Of a DNA stretch of 64,000 bases, positions 36,505-45,356 are shown in pieces. The stretch is from Desulfobacterales bacterium (lineage in GTDB: Bacteria > Desulfobacterota > Desulfobacteria > Desulfobacterales > JAHEIW01): positions 133,976-197,975 of the forward strand of contig JASJAN010000001.1 of assembly GCA_030066985.1 (NCBI GenBank), given 5' to 3'. A model generated the notes under the pieces. It ran no database searches and had not been told where the DNA came from. It saw only the letters and a program-made list of their open reading frames with translations. The first letter of the stretch is position 1; each line of letters opens with the position of its first letter. Both the position numbers and the translations under genes were made by a program.

Positions 36505-37761
36505 TTACCATGTGGCAACTACCTGCTTGAGAGCATCAAGATCCGGCTCGACATGAACCGGCTGGGTCCCAACTTGCTCAACCGCCTGCATGGCGCCGGC
36601 GACATCTTTTAAACCATTGCCGGTGTTTAAAACGACGATGGAATCATCGCTGGACACCAGCTGCCGATCAACCGCTTTGACAAGGCCGGCGTAAGCGGCT
36701 GCGCCGGCTGGCTCGGCAAAAACGCCTGTTTTGCGGGCCAATTCGGGTATGGCGGCAAGTATGTCGTCATCCTCAACACAGATAAAGGCGCCTTCAGAAT
36801 CATTGACGGCGACCAGGGCCTTGATGCGGTCCCGCGGCAATCCCGCGCTGATACTGTCTGCCACGGTATGGGCATCGATGGGTGATTTGGTGAGAATATC
36901 TTCCTTATTTTTCCAGGCGGTGTACAAATAGTTACTGCCGGCAGCCTGCACCCCCATTAATTTAGGCATCTTATCGATCCAGCCCAGAGCTTGCAGGTCT
37001 TTGAGGCCCTTGTGCAAGCCCCCGATGATACATCCATCCCCCACGCTCACAAAGATGCAGTCGGGTGCCCGCCAGTCCAATTGCTCACAAATTTCATAAG
37101 CGGCTGTTTTTTTGCCTTCGGTCATGTAAGGATTGAACCCGGAATTGCGATTGTACCAGCCATATTTCCGCGTGGCCTGCAGACACAGCTCAAACGCATC
37201 ATCGTAAGTTCCTTTGACCAGAAAGACGTGCGAGCCAAATACCAGCAGTTGGGCGATTTTGGCCTGCGGGGCGGTTTCCGGAACAAAGATCACATTGGCC
37301 TGCTGCATGCTGGCGCACAAACCGCTTAAAGCAGCGGCGGCATTTCCGGTGCTGGCCGTGGTAATGAGCCGGGCGCCTTTTTCTTTGGCTTTCACCACGG
37401 CAATGGCGCTGGCGCGGTCTTTAAAGGAGGCGGTGGGTTGGCGTCCGTCGTCTTTGACCCAGACGTTCTTCAGACCCAGGTCTGTCGACAGGCGTTGCGC
37501 CGGATACAAAGGCGTCCAGCCGATTGAAAGGCCCGGGACATCAATGCGCGCGTCAACGGGCAGCAGCAGCCGATAGCGCCAGATGGAAAGATCATCGGAC
37601 TGCAGCAGAGATTCTTTGCTCAACTGCCGGCTGATCACATCGTAATCGTAAACCACATCCAGAACGCCCTCGTCTCCATGATCCGGGCAGACGTAGTCGA
37701 CGTCTTCAGGCCGATAGAGCTTACCGCAAACCAGACATTTCAAACCGTGTATGTGCTGCAA
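36505..37761 (-). CDS. Threonine synthase-like PLP enzyme with N-terminal zinc-ribbon segment
   Basis: 418 residues. PLP Lys114 lies in PTASFKDRASAIAV, the phosphate-binding loop is TTASTGNAAAALSG, and VLNTGNGLKD is near the end, all as in threonine synthase. An N-terminal segment with Cys9, Cys12 and Cys25 (CLVCGKLY ... CPDH) looks like a zinc-ribbon remnant common in this family. No threonine-biosynthesis genes are near. As the first gene of the minus-strand purine locus it may act on phosphohomoserine or serve as an amino acid lyase with the adjacent PLP enzyme. The start is a TTG with AAGGAG eight bases upstream. The name reflects the fold, not a proven activity. Confidence 0.8.
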   Translation of the reverse strand: MQHIHGLKCLVCGKLYRPEDVDYVCPDHGDEGVLDVVYDYDVISRQLSKESLLQSDDLSIWRYRLLLPVDARIDVPGLSIGWTPLYPAQRLSTDLGLKNVWVKDDGRQPTASFKDRASAIAVVKAKEKGARLITTASTGNAAAALSGLCASMQQANVIFVPETAPQAKIAQLLVFGSHVFLVKGTYDDAFELCLQATRKYGWYNRNSGFNPYMTEGKKTAAYEICEQLDWRAPDCIFVSVGDGCIIGGLHKGLKDLQALGWIDKMPKLMGVQAAGSNYLYTAWKNKEDILTKSPIDAHTVADSISAGLPRDRIKALVAVNDSEGAFICVEDDDILAAIPELARKTGVFAEPAGAAAYAGLVKAVDRQLVSSDDSIVVLNTGNGLKDVAGAMQAVEQVGTQPVHVEPDLDALKQVVATW

Positions 37762-37794
37762 TCAATTCGCTCCTTATAGAATAAAATAGAATAA

Positions 37795-37966
37795 AACTGG
37801 TGTCAGGTGTCAGGCCTTCGGTGACCAGTGTCAAGTCTTTGCTACTCAATAGCAATAATGGTCGCATGTTTGTCCTGGTTCGGATTTTGGTCTTAACTTC
37901 CCTGACACCTGAATCCGCCTCAAGCGGAACACCTGATACCTGTATTGCCGAATAAAACGACTGACA
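37795..37966. repeat. GTGTCAGGTGTCAGG word-repeat hairpin
   Basis: The left arm CTGGTGTCAGGTGTCAGG (about 37797-37814) with GTGACCAGTGTCAAGTC faces CCTGACACCTGAATCC (about 37901-37916) and ACACCTGATACC. The palindrome TCCGCCTCAAGCGGA is at 37914-37928. It lies on the minus-strand side of the divergent promoter region. Confidence 0.65.
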
Positions 37967-38310
37967 AAATCGTTCACTATTTATTAAATCACTTGCGGGA
38001 CGCAAACCTAATAATTTGTATTTAAGACCATACCCGCATTTATAAAAAAAATAAAGGATCGGTTGTTAAAACAGACCGTTCTTTGCCGAATGATTAAAGA
38101 TGCGCATCTGAAGCTTGCACTCGCAAACAGGTTGTGATACGTCACCTGAATCCAATCATAATGATCCAACCACGCTCAGCAGACCGAAAAAATGGCGGCT
38201 GGGCCATAGCTCTCAATGTCCATTTTCATTATTCGTCAATAAATTTAGGATATTAAACCCATTTTTGGCATTTAAATGTCCTGAGTCATCAATTTTGAAA
38301 GGAGGCTGTC
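37967..38310. promoter_or_regulatory. Divergent control region between the purine catabolic and purine uptake gene sets
   Basis: The 549 bases from 37762 to 38310 separate the minus-strand catabolic genes from the plus-strand importer; the half nearest 37762 is repeat. This part is AT-rich and gene-free. It contains the inverted pair CGGTTGTTAAAACAGACCG (38063-38081) and AGGTTGTGATACGTCACCT (38130-38148), either of which could be an operator, and ends with the strong AAAGGAGG ribosome site of the BMP gene. I see no purine riboswitch fold. Promoter boxes cannot be placed with confidence. Confidence 0.4.
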
Positions 38311-39414
38311 ATGAAAAGAAATAAATTTTTTATAGCACTGGTGGTTTTCGTCGCATTTACCTGGGGTTTATTCGGCGGTGGGGCACCGGGACCGGCGAAA
38401 GCGGACGCTGCGGAAGCCTTGAAAGCGGCATTTATTTATGTCGGTCCCATTGGAGATCTCGGCTGGAGCTGGGAGCACGATACGGGCAGAAAAATGCTGG
38501 AGAAAGAATTTGGCGACAAAGTCAAGACCACTTATATCGAAAGCGTGCCCGAGGGGCCGGATGCGGCCCGGGTCATTCGGCAGTATGCCATGCAGGGCTA
38601 TAATGTCATTTTCGCAACCTCATTCGGGTACATGGACCCCATGCTGGAGGTTGCAGGGGATTTTCCCAAGGTTTATTTCGAGCACTGCTCGGGATTTAAA
38701 ACCGCTCCCAATATGAGCACTTACTTTGGCCGCATGTATCAACCGCGCTATCTCTCAGGAATTGTGGCTGGAAAAGCGACCAAAACCAACATTATCGGTT
38801 ATGCAGCGGCTTTTCCCATTCCAGAGGTGATTCGGGGCATCAACGCCTTTACCCTGGGTGTTCGTTCGGTTAATCCCAAAGCTCAGGTCAGGGTGGTGTG
38901 GACCAATACCTGGCTTGATCCGGTCAAGGAAAGAGAAGCGGCTATTGCGCTGCTGGACGCCGGTGCAGACGTCATTGCCCAACATCAGGACACCACCGAG
39001 CCGCAGAAGGCCGCCAAAGAAAGGGGCTTAGTAAGCATTGGCTACGACTCGGATATGCGCGCGTTTGTCGGTGACAGCGTCCTGGTCAGCCCGGTCTGGA
39101 ACTGGGGGTCCTATTATGTCGCCACCGTCAAAGCCATTATGGACGGCTCATGGAAAACGCACCAGTACTGGGGCGGGTTGAAAGACGGCATGGTCAAACT
39201 GTCGGATTTTAGCCCCAGAGTGCCGCAGGATGTCAAAGACCTGGTGACTGCCAAGCAAAAACAGATGATAGACGGAACCTGGGATGTCTTCTGGGGTCCG
39301 ATTAAGGATCAAAACGGAAAGGAAGTGGTTCCGGCCGGTGGCAAGATGAGCGACCCGGATATGCTCAATATGAGCTATTTTGTTGAGGGGGTTGTCGGCA
39401 AAGCCGGCCAGTAA
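38311..39414 (+). CDS. BMP family ABC transporter substrate-binding protein (nucleoside/purine type)
   Basis: 367 residues. An N-terminal signal peptide (KRNKFFIALVVFVAFTWGLFGGGAPGPAKA) is probably cut after AKA; no lipobox Cys is visible, so the protein is periplasmic rather than lipid-anchored. The mature part has the BMP/PnrA fold: YVGPIGDLGWSWEHDTGRKMLEKEFGD, QGYNVIFATSFGYMDP, YLSGIVAGKATKTNIIGY, and ADVIAQHQDTTEPQKAA. This family binds nucleosides, nucleobases or related purines. AAAGGAGG precedes the ATG. The ATPase and two permeases follow in order. Next to xanthine dehydrogenase genes the ligand is probably a purine or urate. Confidence 0.9.
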   Translation: MKRNKFFIALVVFVAFTWGLFGGGAPGPAKADAAEALKAAFIYVGPIGDLGWSWEHDTGRKMLEKEFGDKVKTTYIESVPEGPDAARVIRQYAMQGYNVIFATSFGYMDPMLEVAGDFPKVYFEHCSGFKTAPNMSTYFGRMYQPRYLSGIVAGKATKTNIIGYAAAFPIPEVIRGINAFTLGVRSVNPKAQVRVVWTNTWLDPVKEREAAIALLDAGADVIAQHQDTTEPQKAAKERGLVSIGYDSDMRAFVGDSVLVSPVWNWGSYYVATVKAIMDGSWKTHQYWGGLKDGMVKLSDFSPRVPQDVKDLVTAKQKQMIDGTWDVFWGPIKDQNGKEVVPAGGKMSDPDMLNMSYFVEGVVGKAGQ

Positions 39415-39416
39415 AA

Positions 39417-39603
39417 GTGAATTTTAAAGCCCATCTAATCCCCGATGGCTGCGTTATCCAGGATAAATGGATTACACATCTATTTTATGAAAATAAAGGT
39501 GTGCATTAAGCCGGTTCGAAATGCTCGAATACTACATGTATGCTCCACTTTCGAACCGGCTTACGCCTTGCCCTCGGGGATAATCTGGGGCTTTAAAATC
39601 CAC
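39417..39603 (+). repeat. Type II stop-codon-abutting structured element, copy D
   Basis: In the 388-base gap after the BMP gene, starting two bases after its stop codon. Outer arms are GTGAATTTTAAAGCCC (39417-39432) / 39588-39603, continued by ATCCCCGA / TCGGGGAT. The central 14-bp stem AAGCCGGTTCGAAA (39508-39521) pairs perfectly with 39549-39562 and encloses TGCTC ... TGTATGCTCCAC. ACGCCTTGC follows at 39563-39571. The same loop and trailing ACGCCTTGC occur, with a different stem, at 57577-57732 on the opposite strand. The rest of the gap to 39802 is T-rich with nothing identifiable. Confidence 0.75.
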
Positions 39604-39802
39604 TTTTTAACATTTAATTTATTTAAAATCGCGCCGTGCCATTAGGCGTAATCTAAAGTTTTAAAACCACTTTTAAAGTTTCGTTTTTCTTTAAAAAACT
39701 TTTTAATCTGCTTTGCGGCCCACGCCCGCCATGCGAGCAAGGCGAGGCGGGCAGGTTTGCGTGAGGCTATCTTTTAAGCAAACACCGGATCATCCTAAAG
39801 CC

Positions 39803-41338
39803 ATGTCAGACGAAACCAAAACGCCCATTCTGGAGATGAAGGGGATCACCAAACGGTTCCCCAATGTGGTCGCCAACGAAGATGTGGATGTGGAGCTTTA
39901 TCCGGGTGAGGTTCTGGCCCTGCTGGGTGAAAACGGTGCGGGCAAGAGTACCCTGATGAATGTCCTGGCCGGCATGTACCGGGCGGATGAGGGCGAGGTC
40001 TTTATCCGGGGCAAACGCGTCGAGATTGATTCGCCGCGAGATGCCATGCGGCTCGGCATCGGAATGGTCCACCAGAACTTTATGCTGGTGGACACCATGA
40101 CGGTGGCGGAAAATATCATCCTGGGATTACCCGACCTGCCGTTTGTCCCGGATATGGCAGATATCCGTGGCCGCATCCGGCAGCTTTCTGAACGCTACAA
40201 TCTTCAGGTCGATCCGGACAGTCGCATCTGGCAGTTGAGCGTCGGCGAGCAGCAGCGGGTTGAAATTTTAAAGCTCATTTACCGCGGCGCTGAAATCCTG
40301 ATACTGGATGAACCCACCGCCGTCTTAACCCCCCAGGAATCCAAAGAGCTCAACGGTATTCTGCAGCAGATGACCGGTGAAGGCAAATCCGCCATCTTCA
40401 TCACCCATAAAATGGAGGAGGTCATTGCGTTCTCCGACTGGGTGAGGGTGCTCAACAAAGGCCGCCTGGTCACCGTTAAACAAACTGGCAAAACCAATCC
40501 CCAGGAGCTGGCCCGCTTGATGGTCGGTCGGGACGTGCTCTTTCAGCTTGAAAAAAAGGAGCGCGAGCTGGGAGAAGTTGCCCTTGAATTAGCAGATGTC
40601 AGTGCAAACGACGACAAGGGGATGGCGGCCTTGAGCGAAATCTCTCTTAAGATACATTGCGGTGAAATCCTGGGTGTTGCCGGCGTGGCCGGAAACGGCC
40701 AGAAACAGCTGGTTGAAATTCTCACCGGTCTGCGCAATGTCAGCAGTGGAACCATCCGCATCTTTAATGAAGACAAAACCAACAAATCACCGCTGGATAT
40801 CATCAATTCCGGCGTCAGTCACATCCCGGCGGACCGGATCGCCAGAGGCGTTGCCGGTGATATGAGTGTGGCCAACAATCTGGCCATGAAATGCTATCGC
40901 AAGCCCCCACTGGTAAAAAAGGGCCTTCTGCACCCTGCCCGCATACTCGATCTGGCAAGCCGTATGATTGATCTGTTTCGCATTGATACCCCCACCCCGC
41001 ATACCCACGCCAAGTTTTTGTCCGGGGGCAATATCCAAAAAACCATTTTAGCCCGCGAAATCGATGCCTGTCGTGGGCTGCTGGTGGCCGCTTACCCGGC
41101 CCGGGGTCTGGATGTGGGTGCCACTGAATTTGTGCGCAAACAGATGATCGAGCAAAGCGAGGCGGGTACCGCTGTTTTGCTGGTATCGGAAGACCTCGAG
41201 GAACTGGTGACCGTAGCGGATCGAATTGCGGTGTTGTTCGAAGGCAAAATTATGGGAATTCTGCCCTCCAGCAAGGCTGACACCGAAACATTGGGAATGA
41301 TGATGGCCGGTGTGACATTAGAGGAGATAACAGCTTGA
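39803..41338 (+). CDS. BMP-type ABC importer ATP-binding protein (tandem nucleotide-binding domains)
   Basis: About 511 residues from the ATG at 39803; frame upstream from a TTG at 39713 lacks family sequence. There are two nucleotide-binding domains, as in RbsA/YufO-type ATPases. NBD1 has GENGAGKST (~40), signature LSVGEQQRVEI and Walker B LILDEPTAVLTPQE. NBD2 has LGVAGVAGNGQKQLVEIL in place of a full P-loop, signature LSGGNIQKTILARE, and a Walker B region LLVAAYPARGLDVG lacking DEP. NBD2 is therefore probably regulatory, which is usual for the family. It powers the permeases encoded directly after it. The ribosome site is weak. Confidence 0.92.
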   Translation: MSDETKTPILEMKGITKRFPNVVANEDVDVELYPGEVLALLGENGAGKSTLMNVLAGMYRADEGEVFIRGKRVEIDSPRDAMRLGIGMVHQNFMLVDTMTVAENIILGLPDLPFVPDMADIRGRIRQLSERYNLQVDPDSRIWQLSVGEQQRVEILKLIYRGAEILILDEPTAVLTPQESKELNGILQQMTGEGKSAIFITHKMEEVIAFSDWVRVLNKGRLVTVKQTGKTNPQELARLMVGRDVLFQLEKKERELGEVALELADVSANDDKGMAALSEISLKIHCGEILGVAGVAGNGQKQLVEILTGLRNVSSGTIRIFNEDKTNKSPLDIINSGVSHIPADRIARGVAGDMSVANNLAMKCYRKPPLVKKGLLHPARILDLASRMIDLFRIDTPTPHTHAKFLSGGNIQKTILAREIDACRGLLVAAYPARGLDVGATEFVRKQMIEQSEAGTAVLLVSEDLEELVTVADRIAVLFEGKIMGILPSSKADTETLGMMMAGVTLEEITA

Positions 41339-41365
41339 TCTGGGCTTAATCGAATTGGAGACGAA

Positions 41366-42451
41366 TTGATGCGGTTTGTTTTCGAAAAACGAAAAACACT
41401 TTCTCGCAAAGCCATCTTCCTGGTTCCACTGGCGTCTTTTTTTATCTCGCTTATCTTAACCGCCATCTTGCTGGCCATCTTCAAAACCAATCCGTTTGTG
41501 ACCTTTATTGCCATGTTTAAGGGCGCTTTCGGATCATGGCCGAATTTCACCGAAACTCTGGTAAAAGCCACACCGCTGATGCTGGCCGGTCTGGGCATAT
41601 TGATCGCTTTCCGTTTAAAATTCTGGAATATCGGCGCCGAAGGCCAGCTGACCTTTGGCGGCATTGCGGCGACCTGGGTGGCGCTGTTTTGGTCCCCTTT
41701 TCTGCCATCCTGGATGGTTTTGCCGCTGGCCATCCTGGTGGGCATGCTGGCGGGGGCTTTCTGGGCCGGCATTCCCGCCCTGCTCAAAGTGCGCTTAAAG
41801 GTGGATGAAGTGCTGACCACCTTGATGCTCAATTACGTGGCGATTCTTTTTGCAGAACATCTCTATTACGGACCATGGCGCGACCCCAAAGGCTTCGGCT
41901 TCCCCGGCACACCACAGTTCCCGGATTTTACCTGGCTGCCGAGGATTGCCGGACGCGCCCATCTGGGGCTGATATTTGCGCTGGCCCTGGCATTGGTGCT
42001 CTGGTTTGTGCTCAACCGCACCCGCTGGGGTTTTGAACTCAAGGTCATCGGTAATAATCCTGGCGCTGCCCAGACCCAGGGCATTAAAATCGCTAAAAAT
42101 ATCATGATTGCTTTACTGCTGGCCGGTGCCCTGGCCGGGCTGGCCGGGGTCTGTGAGGTTACCGGGATTTCGCGCAGATTGCAGCAAGGCCTTTCCATCG
42201 GCTATGGGTATACGGCGATCATTGTCGCCTGGCTGGCACAACTTAATCCCATCGCAGCCATATTTGTGGCCCTATTAATCGCTGCCCTTCTGGTCGGCGG
42301 CGACCAGGTTCAAATGATGATGGGATTACCGGCCGCCATGGGCCTCGTATTGCAAGGCATGCTGCTTTTTCCCATGCTGGCGGGCTCCCTGTTTACCGAA
42401 TATAAATTACGTATCATCAAACCCAAAACAAGGGAGGCCCAATCTGGATGA
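41366..42451 (+). CDS. BMP-type ABC importer permease subunit 1
   Basis: 361 residues with about eight to ten membrane spans (FLVPLASFFISLILTAILLAIF, LMLAGLGILIAFRLKFWNIGAEGQLTFGG, FIALLIAALL-type segments). LAFRLKFWNIGAEGQ is the BPD_transp_2 family signature near residue 90. GGAGACG precedes the ATG and the gene begins 28 bases after the ATPase, so they are co-transcribed. It forms the channel with the next permease for uptake of a nucleoside or purine bound by the BMP protein. Confidence 0.9.
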   Translation: MMRFVFEKRKTLSRKAIFLVPLASFFISLILTAILLAIFKTNPFVTFIAMFKGAFGSWPNFTETLVKATPLMLAGLGILIAFRLKFWNIGAEGQLTFGGIAATWVALFWSPFLPSWMVLPLAILVGMLAGAFWAGIPALLKVRLKVDEVLTTLMLNYVAILFAEHLYYGPWRDPKGFGFPGTPQFPDFTWLPRIAGRAHLGLIFALALALVLWFVLNRTRWGFELKVIGNNPGAAQTQGIKIAKNIMIALLLAGALAGLAGVCEVTGISRRLQQGLSIGYGYTAIIVAWLAQLNPIAAIFVALLIAALLVGGDQVQMMMGLPAAMGLVLQGMLLFPMLAGSLFTEYKLRIIKPKTREAQSG

Positions 42452-42600
42452 TATCAGAAGACAGAGGTCAGACGACAGAAGTCAGATTGAAATAATGGAT
42501 ATTGAAACGCTTCATCTGTCCTCTGTTTTCTGTCCTCTGTTATCTGTTCGCTGACACCTGAATCCGCCTCAGGCGGAACACCTGAAACCATTGGTAGTAA
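42452..42600. repeat. ACAGAGGTCAGACG word-repeat hairpin inside the importer operon
   Basis: It begins at the stop codon of the first permease. GAAGACAGAGGTCAGACGAC and AGAAGTCAGA (42458-42486) face CATCTGTCCTCTG and TTTTCTGTCCTCTGTTATCTG (42510-42546). The palindrome TCCGCCTCAGGCGGA at 42563-42577 and CACCTGAAACC follow. The words are the same as in the hairpin at 13161-13260, 29 kb away. Confidence 0.65.
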
Positions 42601-42604
42601 GAAT

Positions 42605-43558
42605 ATGATCGAACTGGTAACATCTTTAATGGCCATCACCCTGCGCTCCGGGACGTCTCTGATGTATGCCACCGTCGGAGAAATTTATACCGAACGCTCG
42701 GGGATTCTCAACTTAGGCGTTGAAGGCACAATGCTTATGAGTGCGGTGACCTCGTTTGCCACCGTTTATCATACCGGCAGCCTGTTTTTGGGAATTCTGG
42801 TGGCCATGCTGGTGGGTGGGGCCATGTCCAGCATTCATGCATTTTTATCGATTACCATGCGGGCCAACCAGGTGGTCAGTGGTTTGAGCATCACCCTCTT
42901 CGGTTCCGGGATGGCCAGTTTTTTAGGGCAGCGGCTGGGCCCGGAATCAAACAGAGGCTATCTGGTGGGGCTGGTAGGCCCCAAATTTGAACCCTTTGCT
43001 ATACCGCTTTTAAGCGATTTGCCGATCATCGGCGCCGTCTTCAATCAAGATGTGATGACCTATATTGTTTATCTCCTGCTGCCAGCCGGCTGGTACTACC
43101 TTTACAAAACCAGTAATGGCTTGAATTTGCGGGCGGTGGGCGAGAACCCGCAAACCGCCGATGCCATGGGAATCAATATTGCACGGACGCGCTACCTGTA
43201 TACCATCCTTGGCGGCATGCTGGTGGGTATTGGCGGCGCCCATCTGTCACTGTCCTACGCCCCGGGGTGGACCGAAAACATTACCGGCGGCAGAGGCTGG
43301 ATCGTCATCGCTCTGGTGATCTTTTCGATGTGGAATCCGGCCAGGGCGGTCTGGGGCGCCATCCTTTTCGGCGGCATCAATGCCGTACAGTTCCGCCTGC
43401 AGGCATCGGGAACAAACATTCCGGCCGCCTTTTTAAATATGATGCCGTACCTGGCCACCGTTTTGGTGCTCGTCGTTTTAACCTGGTGGGAAGCATTGAG
43501 CAAACGCGTGGGCGCGCCCAGTGCGTTGGCCAAGTCCTACATGCGGGAAGATAAATAG
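42605..43558 (+). CDS. BMP-type ABC importer permease subunit 2
   Basis: 317 residues, a second BPD_transp_2 permease: LRSGTSLMYATVGEIYTERSGILNLGVEGTMLMSAV (the family's GEI-ERSGxLNLGxEG signature, ~20-50), VSGLSITLFGSGMASFLGQRLG, LRAVGENPQTADAMGINIARTRY, GGRGWIVIALVIFSMWNP. It pairs with the previous permease; such importers normally use two different ones. The ribosome site is poor (TAAGAAT), and the gene is separated from its partner by a 150-base hairpin. Confidence 0.9.
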   Translation: MIELVTSLMAITLRSGTSLMYATVGEIYTERSGILNLGVEGTMLMSAVTSFATVYHTGSLFLGILVAMLVGGAMSSIHAFLSITMRANQVVSGLSITLFGSGMASFLGQRLGPESNRGYLVGLVGPKFEPFAIPLLSDLPIIGAVFNQDVMTYIVYLLLPAGWYYLYKTSNGLNLRAVGENPQTADAMGINIARTRYLYTILGGMLVGIGGAHLSLSYAPGWTENITGGRGWIVIALVIFSMWNPARAVWGAILFGGINAVQFRLQASGTNIPAAFLNMMPYLATVLVLVVLTWWEALSKRVGAPSALAKSYMREDK

Positions 43559-43564
43559 AGTCTT

Positions 43565-43700
43565 TATTGCGCTTGAAAGCGCAATATCAGTTGTCAATCG
43601 CCAGTTGTCCGTAGCAAAATCTTTTGGATTCACAAGGCAGTAGCATAAATTCTACATCATTCTTTTTACAACGGACAACAAACAACTGACGACTAACAAA
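43565..43700. repeat. Intergenic hairpin plus ACAACTGAC word repeat
   Basis: A perfect 8-bp stem TATTGCGC (43565-43572) / GCGCAATA (43579-43586) lies seven bases past the permease stop. It has no following T run, so it is a poor intrinsic terminator. It is followed by CAGTTGTCAATCGCCAGTTGTCCG (word repeats, 43588-43611) facing ACAACGGACAACAAACAACTGACG (43669-43692). Confidence 0.6.
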
Positions 43701-43733
43701 TTTAGTAATCCCTCAATTTTAGAGAGGTACAAT

Positions 43734-44228
43734 ATGCAAGCGACTCAAACGCGTTACACGAAGACATTCCCCATATCCTGGGAACAGCTGCATCGGGATT
43801 CCAAGGCGTTGGCCTGGCGTCTGGTGGATATGCAGGCCTGGAAAGGCATCGTTACCATTACCCGGGGCGGTCTGGTGCCGGCGTCCATCATTGCGCGCGA
43901 GTTGGAAATTCGCCTGGTGGATACCGTCTGTGTTTCCAGTTACGATGGTCGCGATCAGGGCTCAAGCTCGATATTAAAATCGGTGGATATCGACAGCGAG
44001 GACTGGCTGCTGGTGGATGATCTGGTGGATACCGGCCAGACGGCCCGTCTGGTCCGGGAGATGATGCCCAAAGCGCACTTTGCCACCGTCTACGCCAAGC
44101 CCGAGGGGCGGCCGCTGGTTGACACCTTTATCACCGAGGTCAGCCAGGATACCTGGATTTTGTTTCCTTGGGATACCGAATCCCAATTTGTACAGCCCAT
44201 CGTGGATATCAAACAGGACCAGCCATAA
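43734..44228 (+). CDS. gpt: Xanthine(-guanine) phosphoribosyltransferase
   Basis: 164 residues, close to E. coli Gpt. The PRPP-binding motif is [17 protein letters not shown] (~88-105). The N-terminal [29 protein letters not shown] matches the family, and the C-terminal [11 protein letters not shown] is the base-contacting segment in Gpt. It joins xanthine, guanine or hypoxanthine to PRPP for nucleotide salvage. GAGAGG precedes the ATG. Ending the importer gene set, it lets incoming purine be salvaged as well as oxidised. I saw no purine riboswitch upstream. Confidence 0.93.
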   Translation: MQATQTRYTKTFPISWEQLHRDSKALAWRLVDMQAWKGIVTITRGGLVPASIIARELEIRLVDTVCVSSYDGRDQGSSSILKSVDIDSEDWLLVDDLVDTGQTARLVREMMPKAHFATVYAKPEGRPLVDTFITEVSQDTWILFPWDTESQFVQPIVDIKQDQP

Positions 44229-44573
44229 ATTGGTGTAACCCAAAATTTTATCTGACTTCACTTGTTTAGAACTTACACTCAAATCTGACATCGACTTAAT
44301 TACAAATCCTATTGTCACCATTACTAGTAGTTGCAAACTGAGCGGATATCAGCTACATAGCTGTAGTTTGATGATATCTGAAGGTTTCTCCAAATATCGT
44401 TACCCGATTAATATCGTGTTTACGGGTAACCTATCTGCTCATTAAAACTTAAGAATAAGCACAAGGCGAAAGAATGGTTTGCGGAATAAGATACGGAGAG
44501 CCTATATGATCTGATGATTCTTTTGAGCAACATGCCCCCTGAGTAACTCAATCCCATCAAGAAAGAACGGCTT
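44229..44573. other. Gap between gpt and the PilZ gene
   Basis: 345 bases, no convincing gene. It contains imperfect inverted pairs GGATATCAGC..GATGATATC (about 44343-44379) and GTTACCCG / CGGGTAAC (about 44400-44430). It may hold the PilZ promoter; no clear boxes are seen. Confidence 0.4.
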
Positions 44574-45014
44574 ATGTATGTTTCAAACGAACTTGCAGGC
44601 AAACCCAAAAACATGCGCTACAATACAACCTTTTCACGTTTGTTAAAGCTTGTTTTGGATATGTCAGAAAGAGAACGGTTTTTGTTGTTAGAATACGCAA
44701 AGTCAATCACCGATGAACGCTTGTCTCCCAGGAAATCGTGTTTAATACCGGTCAATTGTATCCTTAATAATCACAGCCATAAAGGATTAATCCTCGATTT
44801 TAATTCGACTGGCGCTTATATTGATATTAACGCATCTCTTCCTGTCGGTCAGAAAATAACTCTCGCTTTTTTTAGTCCATTCACTTTTGAGAATATTCAA
44901 CTCGGCGGGAAAATTATACGCAGCAGCACATATGGAATCGCTGTAAGCTTCGACAGTTGTTCTATTATGACTTATATTAAAATGCACAAAAATAGAGTAC
45001 GCAATAGGTGGTAA
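44574..45014 (+). CDS. PilZ domain protein
   Basis: 146 residues. The C-terminal ~95 residues fit a PilZ domain, a cyclic-di-GMP binding module: RKSCLIPVNC in place of the RxxxR motif, then LDFNSTGAYID for the (D/N)xSxxG motif, and LGGKIIRSSTYGIAVSFD. The first arginine motif is reduced (RKSCL), so c-di-GMP binding is uncertain. The N-terminal 50 residues are helical and carry no named domain. The gene is AT-rich compared with its neighbours and isolated. The ribosome site is weak. Confidence 0.7.
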   Translation: MYVSNELAGKPKNMRYNTTFSRLLKLVLDMSERERFLLLEYAKSITDERLSPRKSCLIPVNCILNNHSHKGLILDFNSTGAYIDINASLPVGQKITLAFFSPFTFENIQLGGKIIRSSTYGIAVSFDSCSIMTYIKMHKNRVRNRW

Positions 45015-45329
45015 TTCATTTTAATTTTTTAAAATCAAAAATTTATCCTCAACTAATTGTTTTATGAATTATTTAAAATTTACCAGGCAGGAATTTTGCA
45101 GATCAATTCTTTAATAATCTCGAAAAAATTCAAATATCCCCCCCTGATGACAATTTCTTCATTTAAAGAAAACTATTAAACTACATGCGCCGATCGTTAT
45201 AATTATCTTTTCTAATGCGATCATCCTCCCATATGCTTATAAGCACTTAATTGACATTTAAGATCTATTATTTATTTTCTTTTCATATAGTTACTTGGTT
45301 GCGGTTATCAAAATTATTGAAGTTCAGCA
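45015..45329. other. AT-rich gap between the PilZ and zinc-ribbon genes
   Basis: 315 bases of AT-rich sequence with no gene, repeat or clear terminator visible. TTGACA-like TTGACATT at 45251-45258 could be a promoter -35 element for the small downstream gene. Confidence 0.35.
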
Positions 45330-45356
45330 ATGATAGAAATATTATCGGTAAGTAAA

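Noticed and set aside
43587-43733. Purine riboswitch upstream of the phosphoribosyltransferase
   Set aside because: No three-way-junction fold with conserved loop residues could be found; the stretch is a word-repeat hairpin.
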